A stretch of 64,000 nucleotides of DNA from assembly GCF_040371755.1 (NCBI RefSeq), contig NZ_BAABWE010000001.1:186001-250000 (forward strand), read 5' to 3'. Positions 51,554 to 61,108 of this stretch are shown here, one piece after another; position 1 is the stretch's first letter, and every line of letters starts with the position of its first letter. The translations under genes were made by a program, and so were the position numbers. The notes under the pieces were generated by a model, which was not told where the DNA came from, ran no database searches, and was given only the letters and a program-made list of their open reading frames with translations. This stretch comes from Bermanella sp040371755 (lineage in GTDB: Bacteria; Pseudomonadota; Gammaproteobacteria; Pseudomonadales; Oceanobacteraceae).

Positions 51554-51901
51554 TTATTTAACCTGCTGTACTTCACACATTAGTGGGTGCTGGTGTTCTT
51601 TGGCGAAAGCGGCTACTTGAGCTGCTTTTGTCTCGGCAATATCTCTAGTGAAAACCCCACACACCGCTTTGCCTTGGGTGTGCACGGCCAGCATCACCTG
51701 TGATGCCTTTTCTATATCCATCGAAAAGAACAGGGTTAAAACCTCTATAACAAAATCCATCGGAGTGTAGTCATCATTTAGCATGATCACTTGGTACATT
51801 GACGGTTTTTGAAGTTCTGGCTTTACTGGTGCAACAGCTATGCCATGCGCTTCTTCTTTGCTGCCTTCTCCCATATTTAAGATTAGATTACTTTTGTCCA
51901 T
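51554..51901 (-). CDS. clpS: ClpS adaptor protein
   Basis: A 115-residue adaptor that delivers N-end-rule substrates to ClpA. The conserved core is MYQVIMLNDDYTPMDFVIEV (the NDDYTPM substrate pocket), then ASQVMLAVHTQGKAVCGVFT and TRDIAETKAAQV. I chose the ATG at 51901 over the TTG at 51925, because the additional eight residues look unlike any ClpS N-terminus. Aat and Bpt, which create its substrates, are encoded 3 kb away. Confidence 0.95.
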   Translation of the reverse strand: MDKSNLILNMGEGSKEEAHGIAVAPVKPELQKPSMYQVIMLNDDYTPMDFVIEVLTLFFSMDIEKASQVMLAVHTQGKAVCGVFTRDIAETKAAQVAAFAKEHQHPLMCEVQQVK

Positions 51902-52084
51902 TCTGCTGTACCCTACACGTCTCAATAGTTGATTTATATACTGTGCACAAAATCCGAATCAACCCCTTGACAAAAAAGAAATATTGCCACAATGTAAGTT
52001 TCAATAGGAATTCATATAGATGTCACTTAGACACTATATGGTCATTAAAATAATAAATACAAGTCTGGTTATGGAGTACAACTC

Positions 52085-52360
52085 ATGCAAACAGGGAAAG
52101 TAAAATGGTTTAACAATGCCAAAGGTTATGGATTTATTCTTTCTGATACTGGCGGTGAAGATTTGTTTGCCCATTACTCTTCCATTCAAACGGAAGGTTA
52201 TAAAACCCTAAAAGCAGGCCAAAGTGTTCAATTTGATACTAAGCCGAGTGATAACGGTACTCACGCCATTAATATCACACCCCTAGATATGCTTAGTAAT
52301 AGCAAAAATACGCAGCATGAAAACGCTGAGCGTGCATTAAGCTCAGCCCAAGATGCATAA
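52085..52360 (+). CDS. cspD: Cold-shock-domain protein CspD
   Basis: A 91-residue protein: an OB-fold cold-shock domain (TGKVKWFNNAKGYGFILSDT with RNP motifs KGYGFI and DLFAHYS) and a C-terminal tail of about 20 residues. CspD of E. coli inhibits replication in stationary phase and is divergent from clpS, exactly as here. A TTGACA-like box (51967-51972) lies in the 183-base gap to clpS. A nearby imperfect inverted repeat (TATAG-A-TGTC with GACACTATA, 52014-52038) could be an operator. Confidence 0.93.
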   Translation: MQTGKVKWFNNAKGYGFILSDTGGEDLFAHYSSIQTEGYKTLKAGQSVQFDTKPSDNGTHAINITPLDMLSNSKNTQHENAERALSSAQDA

Positions 52361-52375
52361 GCCAAGCGAATAGAC

Positions 52376-52408
52376 AAAAAAAAGCCCAGTTCATTACTGG
52401 GCTTTTTT
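52376..52408. terminator. Bidirectional intrinsic terminator between cspD and icd
   Basis: AAAAAAGCCCAGT (52378-52390), loop TCATT, ACTGGGCTTTTTT (52396-52408): a 13-bp perfect stem with A/T runs both ways, in the gap between two converging genes. Confidence 0.92.
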
Positions 52409-52413
52409 ATTCA

Positions 52414-54642
52414 TTAAATACTATTAATAATGCTATTTAATGTATTACTTGGGCGCATAGCCTTCGCTGCTTTTTCAGTATCAGGGTGATAATACCCACC
52501 AATCTCATAGGCCTTGCCTTGCGCTGCACTTAACTCTTTAACGATTTTACTGCGGTTTTCCTCTAAGCTTTTAGCTACATCAGAAAATATCGATTTAAGC
52601 TCAGAATCGCTTTCTTGCTTAGCTAATGCTTCTGCCCAGTACAAAGCCAAATAGAAATGGGAGCCACGATTATCAACTTCACCTACACTTCTCAGTGGAG
52701 AGCGATCATGGTCTAAGAACTTACCAGTGGCTTCATTCAGTGTTTCAGCTAAAACTAACGCTTTAGCATTGTTAGTTTTATGCCCAAGGTCTTCCAAAGA
52801 TACACCCAAGGCTAAAAATTCACCTAACGAATCCCAGCGTAAGTGCCCTTCTTCTGCTAATTGCTGCGCATGTTTTGGAGCTGAGCCGCCGGCGCCCGTT
52901 TCATATAGACCACCACCCGCAAGCAGTGGCACAATAGAAAGCATCTTGGCACTGGTTCCCAATTCAAGAATCGGGAATAAATCTGTCAAATAATCACGTA
53001 ACACATTACCTGTTACAGAGATGGTATTTTCACCCTTACCTACTCGCTCAAGCGTGAACTTAACAGCATCTACCGGGGATTTAATTTGAATGTCTAACCC
53101 CTTAGTATCGTGATCTTTTAAGTAATTATTAACAATTGTAATTAGATTGGCATCATGTCCGCGCTTTTCATCCAACCAGAAAACAGCAGGCTGACCTGTT
53201 GCACGGGCGCGATTCACGGCTAATTTAACCCAATCCTGAATTGGTGCATCTTTGGTTTGACACATGCGCCAGATATCACCTTGCTCTACAGTATGCTCCA
53301 GTAAGGTGTTATTCGCAGAATCCAGTACTTTTATGGTTCCAGATTCTTTCAAAATAAAGGTTTTATCATGAGAGCCATATTCTTCTGCTTTTTGAGCCAT
53401 AAGACCCACATTAGAAACATTACCCATGGTTGTTACATCAAACGCACCATGTTGCTTACAAAACTCAATGGTTTGCTGGAATACTTCTGCGTAGCAGCGA
53501 TCAGGGATTAACGCTTTGGTATCATGCATTTTGCCATCTACGCCCCACATTTTACCTGATGCACGAATAGCAGCAGGCATAGACGCATCGATAATGACAT
53601 CATTAGGTACATGTAGATTTGTAATGCCTTTAGCTGAATCAACCATAGCAAGGCGTGGGCGGGTTTCATAAACGGCCTGTATATCAGACTCTATTTCAGC
53701 TTGTTTATCTGCAGGTAGAGATTTTATTTTTGCGTAAACATCACCAAGGCCATTGCTTGTATTTACATCTAGCTCAGCAAATAAGTCGGCATGCTTTGCA
53801 AATACATCCTTATAATAAACCGTCACCGCATGACCAAACATAACAGGATCACTGACTTTCATCATGGTGGCTTTTAGATGCAAAGACAGCATCACATCGT
53901 TGTTTTGAGCATCTTGCATTTGCGCTTCATAGAATTCACGTAACGCTTTAGAGGACATAACAGAAGCATCAATCACTTCAGATTTTTGTAGTTTTACCTC
54001 TGGCTTTAATATGGTTTCTTGGCCTTCAGTGTTAGTCAGTACAATAGACACACTGCCGGCTTCAGTCATTACATGTGATTTCTCAGAGCCATAAAAATCA
54101 TCTTGCTCCATATGAGCAACATGAGATTTAGAATCAGATCTCCATTCACCCATACTATGAGGGTTCTTTTGAGCATAAGCCTTAACTGGAGCAGCTACTC
54201 GACGATCACTATTACCCTCACGTAAAACAGGGTTAACCGCACTACCTAGGATTTTTGAATAGCGAGCTTTAATATCTTCTTCTTTTTCGCTTGAAGGGTT
54301 AACAGGGAAATCAGGAATTGCATAACCTTGCTTTTGCAGCTCTTCAATTGCTTCATTTAACTGGGGTATAGAGGCACTAATATTTGGTAGCTTAATAATA
54401 TTAGCTTCAGGTGTTTTGGCTAATTCACCTAATTCTTGCAAGTCATCACTTTGACGCTGAGACTCTTCCAAAAACTCCGGAAAACTTGAAAGTATGCGGC
54501 CAGCCAGTGAAATATCGCGAGTTTCAACTAATAGATTTGCTGGTTTTGAAAAGGCTTCAATGATTGGCAGTAAAGAATAAGTAGCTAACGCAGGTGCTTC
54601 GTCGGTCAGTGTATAAATGATTTTGGGTGTTTGGTTCGTCAT
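52414..54642 (-). CDS. icd: Monomeric NADP-dependent isocitrate dehydrogenase
   Basis: A 742-residue enzyme of the monomeric type (about 740 residues), unrelated in size to the dimeric 420-residue Icd. Diagnostic segments: TPKIIYTLTDEAPALATYSL, SPVDAVKFTLERVGKGENTI, GGGLYETGAGGSAPKHAQQL and NPHSMGEWRSDSKSHVAHME. It converts isocitrate to 2-oxoglutarate in the TCA cycle, making NADPH. I chose the ATG at 54642 (AGGA 7 bases upstream); the frame extends 21 residues further with no likeness to the family. Marine and Pseudomonas-like gammaproteobacteria often carry this form near clpA-cspD. Confidence 0.96.
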   Translation of the reverse strand: MTNQTPKIIYTLTDEAPALATYSLLPIIEAFSKPANLLVETRDISLAGRILSSFPEFLEESQRQSDDLQELGELAKTPEANIIKLPNISASIPQLNEAIEELQKQGYAIPDFPVNPSSEKEEDIKARYSKILGSAVNPVLREGNSDRRVAAPVKAYAQKNPHSMGEWRSDSKSHVAHMEQDDFYGSEKSHVMTEAGSVSIVLTNTEGQETILKPEVKLQKSEVIDASVMSSKALREFYEAQMQDAQNNDVMLSLHLKATMMKVSDPVMFGHAVTVYYKDVFAKHADLFAELDVNTSNGLGDVYAKIKSLPADKQAEIESDIQAVYETRPRLAMVDSAKGITNLHVPNDVIIDASMPAAIRASGKMWGVDGKMHDTKALIPDRCYAEVFQQTIEFCKQHGAFDVTTMGNVSNVGLMAQKAEEYGSHDKTFILKESGTIKVLDSANNTLLEHTVEQGDIWRMCQTKDAPIQDWVKLAVNRARATGQPAVFWLDEKRGHDANLITIVNNYLKDHDTKGLDIQIKSPVDAVKFTLERVGKGENTISVTGNVLRDYLTDLFPILELGTSAKMLSIVPLLAGGGLYETGAGGSAPKHAQQLAEEGHLRWDSLGEFLALGVSLEDLGHKTNNAKALVLAETLNEATGKFLDHDRSPLRSVGEVDNRGSHFYLALYWAEALAKQESDSELKSIFSDVAKSLEENRSKIVKELSAAQGKAYEIGGYYHPDTEKAAKAMRPSNTLNSIINSI

Positions 54643-54891
54643 TATGTATCCTAAAGTTCTTTGGCTTTTATTGCCGAAACTCAATAAAAAGCAGCTTGTG
54701 ACCACTCTTTTGTTGATTCCCCTAATAAGGGGTTTATAACGGCTTTTGGCCGCTATAGGACTGCTTATGTATTTTTAAGGCGCGGATTGTATCATGCAAT
54801 GGTATAATCAAAATGGCTTTTTGTAAATTTTTTACATGATCAGCTTCAGATACATCATACTCCCCTAAGTTTGGTAATTTTATTACAAGAT

Positions 54892-55506
54892 ATGGCTAAA
54901 CTCATATTATTTAACAAACCCTTCAAGGTAATGTCTCAATTTTCTTCTTGTGATGATAAAAAGACATTAGCAAATTTTATTAATATTCCCAATATTTACC
55001 CTGCAGGTCGCTTAGATTATGACTCCGAAGGCCTCCTACTGTTAACCGACAATGGCCAATTACAACACCAAATAGCCCACCCGAATCATAAAGCAGAAAA
55101 AACCTACTGGACTCAAGTTGAAGGCGCTCCAACAGAATTTGATCTAGATAAATTGCGAAACGGTGTACTTCTCAAAGATGGGCTGACACAACCAGCCAAG
55201 GTCAAAATTATAAACGAGCCAGAGATATGGCAGCGCACACCACCTATAAGGGAGCGGGCAAATATCCCAACCACTTGGCTTGAAATTATTATTTCTGAAG
55301 GTAAAAACAGGCAAGTAAGGCGCATGACTGCTGCTATTGGACACCCAACACTTAGGTTAATCCGCAGCGCCATTGGCGAATGGACTGTTAATAAATTAAA
55401 CCCTGGTGAGTTTACTGAGCTAACCGTTGATGCACCCGTAAAGAAAAGATCGTATCAGAATAAGGGAAAATTCGGTAAAATGCGGCCACCTAGGAGATCC
55501 AGATGA
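54892..55506 (+). CDS. rluE: 23S rRNA pseudouridine(2457) synthase RluE
   Basis: A 204-residue RsuA-family pseudouridine synthase. The catalytic motif is PAGRLDYDSEGLLLLTDNG, with SEGKNRQVRRMTAAIGHPTL near the C-terminus. There is no N-terminal S4 domain; this absence and the basic tail (KKRSYQNKGKFGKMRPPRR) fit RluE. The ATG at 54892 is preferred over TTG at 54871. Overlaps nudJ by 4 bases. Confidence 0.9.
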   Translation: MAKLILFNKPFKVMSQFSSCDDKKTLANFINIPNIYPAGRLDYDSEGLLLLTDNGQLQHQIAHPNHKAEKTYWTQVEGAPTEFDLDKLRNGVLLKDGLTQPAKVKIINEPEIWQRTPPIRERANIPTTWLEIIISEGKNRQVRRMTAAIGHPTLRLIRSAIGEWTVNKLNPGEFTELTVDAPVKKRSYQNKGKFGKMRPPRRSR

Positions 55507-55955
55507 TTCGTTTTAAACCTAATTCTACCGTTGCGACCATAATAGAGCATAAAGGTAAGCTGCTTTTTGTAGAAGAAACAGACAATGATAGAACGGTTTT
55601 CAACCAGCCAGCGGGACATATCGAAGAAAACGAAACACTTATACAAGCAGCCCAGCGTGAAACCTTAGAAGAGACAGGCCATAACTGTGAAATCACTCAT
55701 TATATAGGTCTATATACATATAAAGCGCCATCAAACGGTGTCATGTATCATCGCCATTGCTTTGCTGCTAAGTCGACGCACTACAATCCAGACCACCCTT
55801 TGGATGAAGGTATTATTGCCGCAAAATGGATGACCCTAGAAGAACTAATTAACAGTGGACAGGCTCGCTCCCCACTGGTGATCAAATGCGCACAAGATTA
55901 TCTAGATAACAAGCGTTATCCATTAGAGCTGATTTATGAACACCCATATGAATAA
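55503..55955 (+). CDS. nudJ: Nudix hydrolase NudJ
   Basis: A 150-residue Nudix hydrolase with the full box GHIEENETLIQAAQRETLEE followed by TGH, and an N-terminus (RFKPNSTVATIIEHKGKLLF) like NudJ, which acts on thiamin pyrophosphate precursors and nucleoside tri/diphosphates. Position rluE-nudJ-mnmA is the standard one in gammaproteobacteria. It overlaps rluE by 4 bases and mnmA by 20 bases. Confidence 0.9.
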   Translation: MIRFKPNSTVATIIEHKGKLLFVEETDNDRTVFNQPAGHIEENETLIQAAQRETLEETGHNCEITHYIGLYTYKAPSNGVMYHRHCFAAKSTHYNPDHPLDEGIIAAKWMTLEELINSGQARSPLVIKCAQDYLDNKRYPLELIYEHPYE

Positions 55956-57057
55956 TTCAAATACCGACAAAACAGTCATAGTTGGTATGTCCGGAGGTGT
56001 AGATTCCTCGGTTTCCGCATACCTACTCATAGAGCAAGGCTATCAGGTAGAAGGCCTATTCATGAAAAACTGGGATGAAGATGACGGCACTGAATATTGC
56101 ACCGCGATGGATGACCTTGCTGACGCTAAGGCCGTATGTGACAAACTTGGTATTAAGCTTCATACCGCTAACTTTGCTGCTGAATACTGGGATAACGTAT
56201 TTGAACACTTCCTACAAGAATACAAAGCAGGCAGAACCCCTAACCCAGATATTTTATGTAATCGTGAAATTAAATTTAAAGCCTTCTTAGATTACGCCAA
56301 GGTTTTAGGCGCCGACTACATTGCAACTGGACACTACGTTAGGCGCTCTGACGATGACAGTCATACCTATCTTTTAAGAGGCTTGGATGGCAATAAAGAC
56401 CAATCTTATTTTCTTCATGCTGTTGGTGAAAGTGAAATCAAGCAAACACTCTTCCCTGTCGGTGAGCTTGAAAAACCAGAAGTCCGAAAAATTGCTGAAG
56501 CCCAAGGTCTTGCCACCGCTAAGAAAAAAGACAGTACAGGCATATGCTTTATAGGTGAACGTCGTTTTAAAGATTTTTTACAGCAATACCTACCAGCGCA
56601 ACCCGGAATCATTGAAACGGCTGAAGGCGAAGAAATTGGCAAACATGAAGGTTTAATGTATTACACCTTAGGTCAAAGGCAAGGTATCGGTATTGGCGGC
56701 ACAAAAAATCACGGTACAGAACCATGGTTTGTTGTAGCTAAAGACCTAGAAAGAAATGTATTAATCATTGGTCAAGGAAAACAACACCCACTCTTATTCT
56801 CAGATTCACTTACTGTTTCTGAAATCTACTGGGTAAACAACGAACCTCATGTTTTTCCATTTGAATGCACCGCTAAAGTTCGCTATAGGCAACCCGATCA
56901 AGATTGCACAATTTTTAAAGAAAATGGTATCTACAGAGTTGAGTTTTCAGAATCACAACGAGCTGTTACACCAGGCCAATCATTGGTGCTTTATAATCAA
57001 GATACTTGTTTAGGTGGAGGCGTTATCGAAACCACCACTAAGCACAGCGACAAATAA
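55936..57057 (+). CDS. mnmA: tRNA 2-thiouridylase MnmA
   Basis: A 373-residue enzyme that installs the 2-thio group on U34 of tRNA-Lys, -Glu and -Gln. The PP-loop is VGMSGGVDSSVSAYLL. Catalytic cysteines are Cys108 (NPDILCNREIKF) and Cys204 (STGICFIGERRF). The N-terminal ATG at 55936 lies within nudJ; a second ATG 12 bases downstream is also possible. hflD follows after 1 base. Confidence 0.96.
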   Translation: MNTHMNNSNTDKTVIVGMSGGVDSSVSAYLLIEQGYQVEGLFMKNWDEDDGTEYCTAMDDLADAKAVCDKLGIKLHTANFAAEYWDNVFEHFLQEYKAGRTPNPDILCNREIKFKAFLDYAKVLGADYIATGHYVRRSDDDSHTYLLRGLDGNKDQSYFLHAVGESEIKQTLFPVGELEKPEVRKIAEAQGLATAKKKDSTGICFIGERRFKDFLQQYLPAQPGIIETAEGEEIGKHEGLMYYTLGQRQGIGIGGTKNHGTEPWFVVAKDLERNVLIIGQGKQHPLLFSDSLTVSEIYWVNNEPHVFPFECTAKVRYRQPDQDCTIFKENGIYRVEFSESQRAVTPGQSLVLYNQDTCLGGGVIETTTKHSDK

Positions 57058-57058
57058 A

Positions 57059-57691
57059 ATGACAAAATCAAACATAGATAACCAAGCGCTTGCATTAGCC
57101 GGATTATTTCAGGCAACGCATCTCGTTGAACAAATTGCCCGAACTGGACAGGTCAATGAACACGAATTAAAAATCTGCATAGAAAGCCTCTTTCAAACAC
57201 ACCCTAAATCCATTGAAGATGTGTACGGAGGCGCTCATACAAACTTAACACTCGGATACAAAGAACTTCGTTTTTTCACCGGTGGCAAGACAAAAACAAG
57301 TTCAACACCAGATGTCATGCGCTACGCTCTTGGAGTTTTACACTTAGAAGGTAAGCTGAGAAAAAACAAAAAGATGTTGCCAAAAGTAGCTGATGGGATT
57401 GATCTTGCCAAAAGACAATTAGATCACTTTCACAGCTCTCATGAAAACCTAATAGCTAATCTTTCCGGTTTATATCAAGAAACATTAAGTACGTTACGAT
57501 TCCGCATACACGTAACCGGAAGTGTTCAACACCTACAAAACCCACAAAATGCACACAAAATAAGGGCATTGCTATTATGCGCTGTACGCGCTGCTATTTT
57601 ATGGCGCCAAGTGGGCGGTAAGCGTTGGCAATTATTATTTGCACGTCAGCGATTAAATCGTGCTTGTGAAAACATCATTGGTAAATCTTAA
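57059..57691 (+). CDS. hflD: High-frequency lysogenization protein HflD
   Basis: A 210-residue protein (E. coli 213) with DNQALALAGLFQATHLVEQI, TLGYKELRFFTGGK, and a C-terminus LLCAVRAAILWRQVGGKRWQ. In E. coli it binds lambda CII at the membrane; its ordinary role is unclear. The ATG at 57059 is chosen; the frame's 15-residue extension lies within mnmA. The stop codon is the first half of a strong hairpin shared with the next, converging gene. Confidence 0.93.
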   Translation: MTKSNIDNQALALAGLFQATHLVEQIARTGQVNEHELKICIESLFQTHPKSIEDVYGGAHTNLTLGYKELRFFTGGKTKTSSTPDVMRYALGVLHLEGKLRKNKKMLPKVADGIDLAKRQLDHFHSSHENLIANLSGLYQETLSTLRFRIHVTGSVQHLQNPQNAHKIRALLLCAVRAAILWRQVGGKRWQLLFARQRLNRACENIIGKS

Positions 57692-57712
57692 TGCGGCTAT
57701 TTAGCCGCATTA
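57689..57712. terminator. Hairpin that overlaps the ends of two converging genes
   Basis: TAATGCGGCTA (57689-57699) and TAGCCGCATTA (57702-57712) pair perfectly over 11 bp with a 2-base centre. The left arm begins with the hflD stop codon and the right arm codes the last residues of the reverse-strand gene, whose stop is at 57697. There is no T-run. Confidence 0.6.
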
Positions 57713-59532
57713 CCCCCATAAAAATGCTTCATTTTTTCAAGCACCCCAAAGGCTGACTTAGGGCTTAATTGCAATGAGTCATCTAATTCATCATTATTAT
57801 TTCGGCTTTCAGGCAGACCAATTGGATTTTGTATAAAGCTTCCTTGCGGCGTTACAAACGCATAATTATAGTAGCTCGCAATAATTTGAGGCCCCCTTTG
57901 TACATCTGAAAATAAATTAGAACCGCTACTGTAATCAGAAACAGGGTTGCTGCAATTCAATAACTCATCCACCAAGGTCGCCATTACATCCACGCTGGAT
58001 GTTCTATAATTAACTTCTTTTGCCTCTTTCCCAGGCCAGTGAATAACCAAAGGCACTTGTGTTTGGAATTTTGTGTAATTACTACCGTGACCAAATCTTG
58101 TGGGCTTAGTATCAGCAAATTCTTCAGCGTGATCAGATGTGACAATCAAGACTGTGTTGTCATATTTACCTGTTTCTTTTAGTGTCTTAATAAGTTTGCC
58201 AATTAAATCATCAACAAAATAAATACTATTTTTATAACGATTAAAAAAGGGTTCAGGATTCTTACCTGCTTTAAAATCCACCAAGCTTGGCTTTTGTGTA
58301 GGACTAAACTTTGAAAACGACTCCGGGTAGTAGTATAGGTAGTGCGTCGAGTTAAAAAACATGAATCCAAATACACTGCTTTGGGCTGATTCAAGTTTTT
58401 GAGTCATTTTATTGAGCACATCAATATCCTTTTCAATGGTATCACTGCCCTCTCCATGTTCGACATGCTCACGAATGGGTAGAAAACTTGTATCAGTCAA
58501 CTTAAGGCGGTCAATATCCCCACTTGGATACACCCCAAATTCATACCCTTCTTTCTTTAACTCCTGCAAGAAAACCGGACCGCCAACACCATTATTGGCT
58601 ATAAAATTATCCATATAGGTTGGAGAAACGCCGTACATCAATGAAAAGATACCGCGAGTGGTGACACTACCATTTGAGTGGTGATCGCTAAATGAAATAG
58701 CATTTTTAGAAAGCTCATATGTATTAGGTGACACCAAGCGGTTCATTGTATCCGCTCGCCAGCTTTCTAAGACAACAACAATAATATTGGGTTTATTATC
58801 CATTGACGTGCACTGCAACGCATTTTTTGGATATTCAATATTATTACTAACAATCAGCTTGGTATTGGGGGTGTTTTTCTTCATCTCTTCTGAGCGAGAC
58901 TGCACAGGAAAATAAAAAGGAACATGATTACTTATAGATGTTATAGGGGTGTAGCTTTCATTGAATGCTTTAATATGAGATAGACTAATAAATGCTATAT
59001 CTGCCAGCAACAGTGCAAACAAAGCCACACCTGAATATCTCATTACTTTTGCTTTTAAAATCTTTTGATTGACCAGCCATAAAAAGAAAAACTGACAAAC
59101 AGCAATAAGCGCTGCAACAAACGAGAATATTAAGTAGGTTTTTAAAGAAACATCAAAAAACTCGCCACCTTCATCTGCCCAAAAAGCCTCGATAAAAAAC
59201 CAATTAACATGGTAATTATAAATATCATAGATATAGCTATCTATGAATACTACAACAGCTAAGTTTCCACACAGGCCTATAGTGATGACTTGTAATGGCC
59301 AGCGCGAATAGGGAATTAAGCTCAAGGGGGAAATCAAAACAATGGCTAATATTGCGTACAACCCCCAAACAGAAGGGAGTAGCGCCACTTGATACATCAA
59401 ATCCCACATGGCGGTTGCATCTGGAAAATGCTTGGCAAACATAGTCGATATTAGACTAATGAGCACCACATTTAGCAGTAACAACCAAGCTATAGCCCTA
59501 TTCACAAGCCAAACTTGTTTTAAATACGCCAT
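57697..59532 (-). CDS. DUF3413/sulfatase-fold membrane protein (PbgA/YejM-like)
   Basis: A 611-residue protein: five N-terminal membrane helices with DUF3413 features (FIDSYIYDIYNYHVNWFFIE), then a periplasmic alkaline-phosphatase-like domain (NIIVVVLESWRADTMNRLVS, SDHHSNGSVTTRGIFSLMYG, VTSDHAEEFADTKPTRFGHG). E. coli PbgA/YejM/LapC has this layout and regulates lipopolysaccharide synthesis through LapB and LpxC. The catalytic Thr and several metal ligands of true sulfatases seem partly kept here (VTTRGIFS, SDHAEEF, GHGS), so phosphoethanolamine-type activity cannot be ruled out. Between hflD and purB. Confidence 0.85.
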   Translation of the reverse strand: MAYLKQVWLVNRAIAWLLLLNVVLISLISTMFAKHFPDATAMWDLMYQVALLPSVWGLYAILAIVLISPLSLIPYSRWPLQVITIGLCGNLAVVVFIDSYIYDIYNYHVNWFFIEAFWADEGGEFFDVSLKTYLIFSFVAALIAVCQFFFLWLVNQKILKAKVMRYSGVALFALLLADIAFISLSHIKAFNESYTPITSISNHVPFYFPVQSRSEEMKKNTPNTKLIVSNNIEYPKNALQCTSMDNKPNIIVVVLESWRADTMNRLVSPNTYELSKNAISFSDHHSNGSVTTRGIFSLMYGVSPTYMDNFIANNGVGGPVFLQELKKEGYEFGVYPSGDIDRLKLTDTSFLPIREHVEHGEGSDTIEKDIDVLNKMTQKLESAQSSVFGFMFFNSTHYLYYYPESFSKFSPTQKPSLVDFKAGKNPEPFFNRYKNSIYFVDDLIGKLIKTLKETGKYDNTVLIVTSDHAEEFADTKPTRFGHGSNYTKFQTQVPLVIHWPGKEAKEVNYRTSSVDVMATLVDELLNCSNPVSDYSSGSNLFSDVQRGPQIIASYYNYAFVTPQGSFIQNPIGLPESRNNNDELDDSLQLSPKSAFGVLEKMKHFYGGNAAK

Positions 59533-59634
59533 GTAAAAACCTTAACTTTATAAAAATGCCACATTCTATCTTTAGGCAATCACAGGGTACAGTCACAAAC
59601 TCATATAAATACTGCCTAATTACACGAAAGACTG

Positions 59635-59640
59635 TATAAT
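59635..59640 (+). promoter_or_regulatory. -10 element of purB
   Basis: TATAAT lies 40 bases before the purB ATG. No good -35 is seen at 16-18 bp. Confidence 0.45.
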
Positions 59641-59680
59641 TTGCGCCTTATTTTTAGCTTACTCAGAACGCGAGGAATTC

Positions 59681-61048
59681 ATGGATCTTTCAGCCTTAAC
59701 TGCTGTATCACCTATTGATGGACGCTATGGCAGCAAAACCACTGAACTACGTAGTATTTTTAGTGAATTCGGCCTAATTAAATATCGCGTTGAAGTTGAA
59801 GTGCGCTGGTTGCAGCGTTTGGCTGAGCACACTGCTATCGCTGAAGTTCCTGCTTTCAGCAAAGAAGCTAACGATCTATTAAATGCCATTGTCGACAACT
59901 TCAATGAGCAAGACGCTCAAAAAATCAAAGACATCGAAAGCACAACTAATCACGATGTAAAAGCTGTCGAGTACTTCTTAAAAGAAAAAATTGAAACCAA
60001 TGCTGAGCTAGCTGCAATTACTGAATTTGTGCACTTTGCATGCACCTCAGAAGACATCAACAACTTATCCCATGGACTCATGCTTAAAGCTGGCCGTGAT
60101 GAGGTTGTATTACCGTACCTTGAAAAAGTTAGTAACGCCATTGCTGAGCTAGCAATAGAGCACGCTGAACTACCAATGCTATCACGTACACACGGTCAAA
60201 CAGCCTCCCCTACTACCTTGGGTAAAGAGATGGCAAACGTTGTTGCACGTATGCGTCGTCAAATTAAACAACTTAAGGATGTCGAAATACTAGGCAAAAT
60301 GAATGGGGCCGTTGGTAATTACAACGCCCACTTGTCTGCTTACCCTGATGTTGACTGGGCTGATAATGCGGAAATTTTCATTAGTGGGTTAGGCTTAACA
60401 TTCAACCCATACACTACGCAAATAGAACCTCACGACTATATTGCTGAGTTATTCGATACCATTGCCCGTTTCAACACCATTTTAATCGATTTTGATCGCG
60501 ATATTTGGGCATATATTTCAAATGGTTACTTCAAGCAAAAAACCATTGCTGGAGAAGTAGGTTCTTCTACCATGCCACACAAAGTTAACCCAATTGACTT
60601 TGAAAACTCAGAAGGCAATTTAGGCATTGCTAATGCCGTTATGTCACACCTAGCTCAAAAACTACCAATTAGTCGTTGGCAGCGTGACCTTACTGACTCT
60701 ACAGTATTGCGCAACATGGGGGTTGGCCTTGGTTACAGTTTAATTGCTTACCAAGCGTCTCTTAAAGGTATAAGCAAGCTGGAGGTTAATGAAGTTCGCA
60801 TTGCTCAAGATTTAGATAATGCCTATGAAGTACTGGCGGAGCCTATTCAAACCGTTATGCGTCGCTTTGGCATAGAACAACCATACGAAAAACTAAAAGC
60901 CTTTACTCGTGGTAAAGCCATCACAAAAGATATGATGATCGAATTTGTAGACTCCTTAGAGCTACCTCAAGCGCAAAAGGATGCTCTAAAAGCAATGACA
61001 CCAGCAAGCTATACAGGTAACGCTGCTGATCAAGCCAAAGCTATCTAA
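59681..61048 (+). CDS. purB: Adenylosuccinate lyase
   Basis: A 455-residue enzyme of the fumarase/aspartase superfamily that acts twice in purine synthesis (SAICAR to AICAR, adenylosuccinate to AMP). Visible: LTAVSPIDGRYGSKTTELRS, the histidine region LSRTHGQTASPTTLGKEMAN, and the signature GSSTMPHKVNPIDFENSEGN. Length matches E. coli PurB (456). Followed by a classic terminator. Confidence 0.97.
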   Translation: MDLSALTAVSPIDGRYGSKTTELRSIFSEFGLIKYRVEVEVRWLQRLAEHTAIAEVPAFSKEANDLLNAIVDNFNEQDAQKIKDIESTTNHDVKAVEYFLKEKIETNAELAAITEFVHFACTSEDINNLSHGLMLKAGRDEVVLPYLEKVSNAIAELAIEHAELPMLSRTHGQTASPTTLGKEMANVVARMRRQIKQLKDVEILGKMNGAVGNYNAHLSAYPDVDWADNAEIFISGLGLTFNPYTTQIEPHDYIAELFDTIARFNTILIDFDRDIWAYISNGYFKQKTIAGEVGSSTMPHKVNPIDFENSEGNLGIANAVMSHLAQKLPISRWQRDLTDSTVLRNMGVGLGYSLIAYQASLKGISKLEVNEVRIAQDLDNAYEVLAEPIQTVMRRFGIEQPYEKLKAFTRGKAITKDMMIEFVDSLELPQAQKDALKAMTPASYTGNAADQAKAI

Positions 61049-61065
61049 ATATCACTACTCCCTTT

Positions 61066-61093
61066 AAAATCCCGCTACGGCGGGATTTTTTTT
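61066..61093 (+). terminator. Intrinsic terminator of purB
   Basis: AAAATCCCGC (61066-61075), loop TACG (a UNCG-type tetraloop in RNA), GCGGGATTTT (61080-61089), with eight or nine T at the end. It lies 17 bases after the purB stop. Confidence 0.93.
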
Positions 61094-61108
61094 GCACAAG
61101 GATTAACC

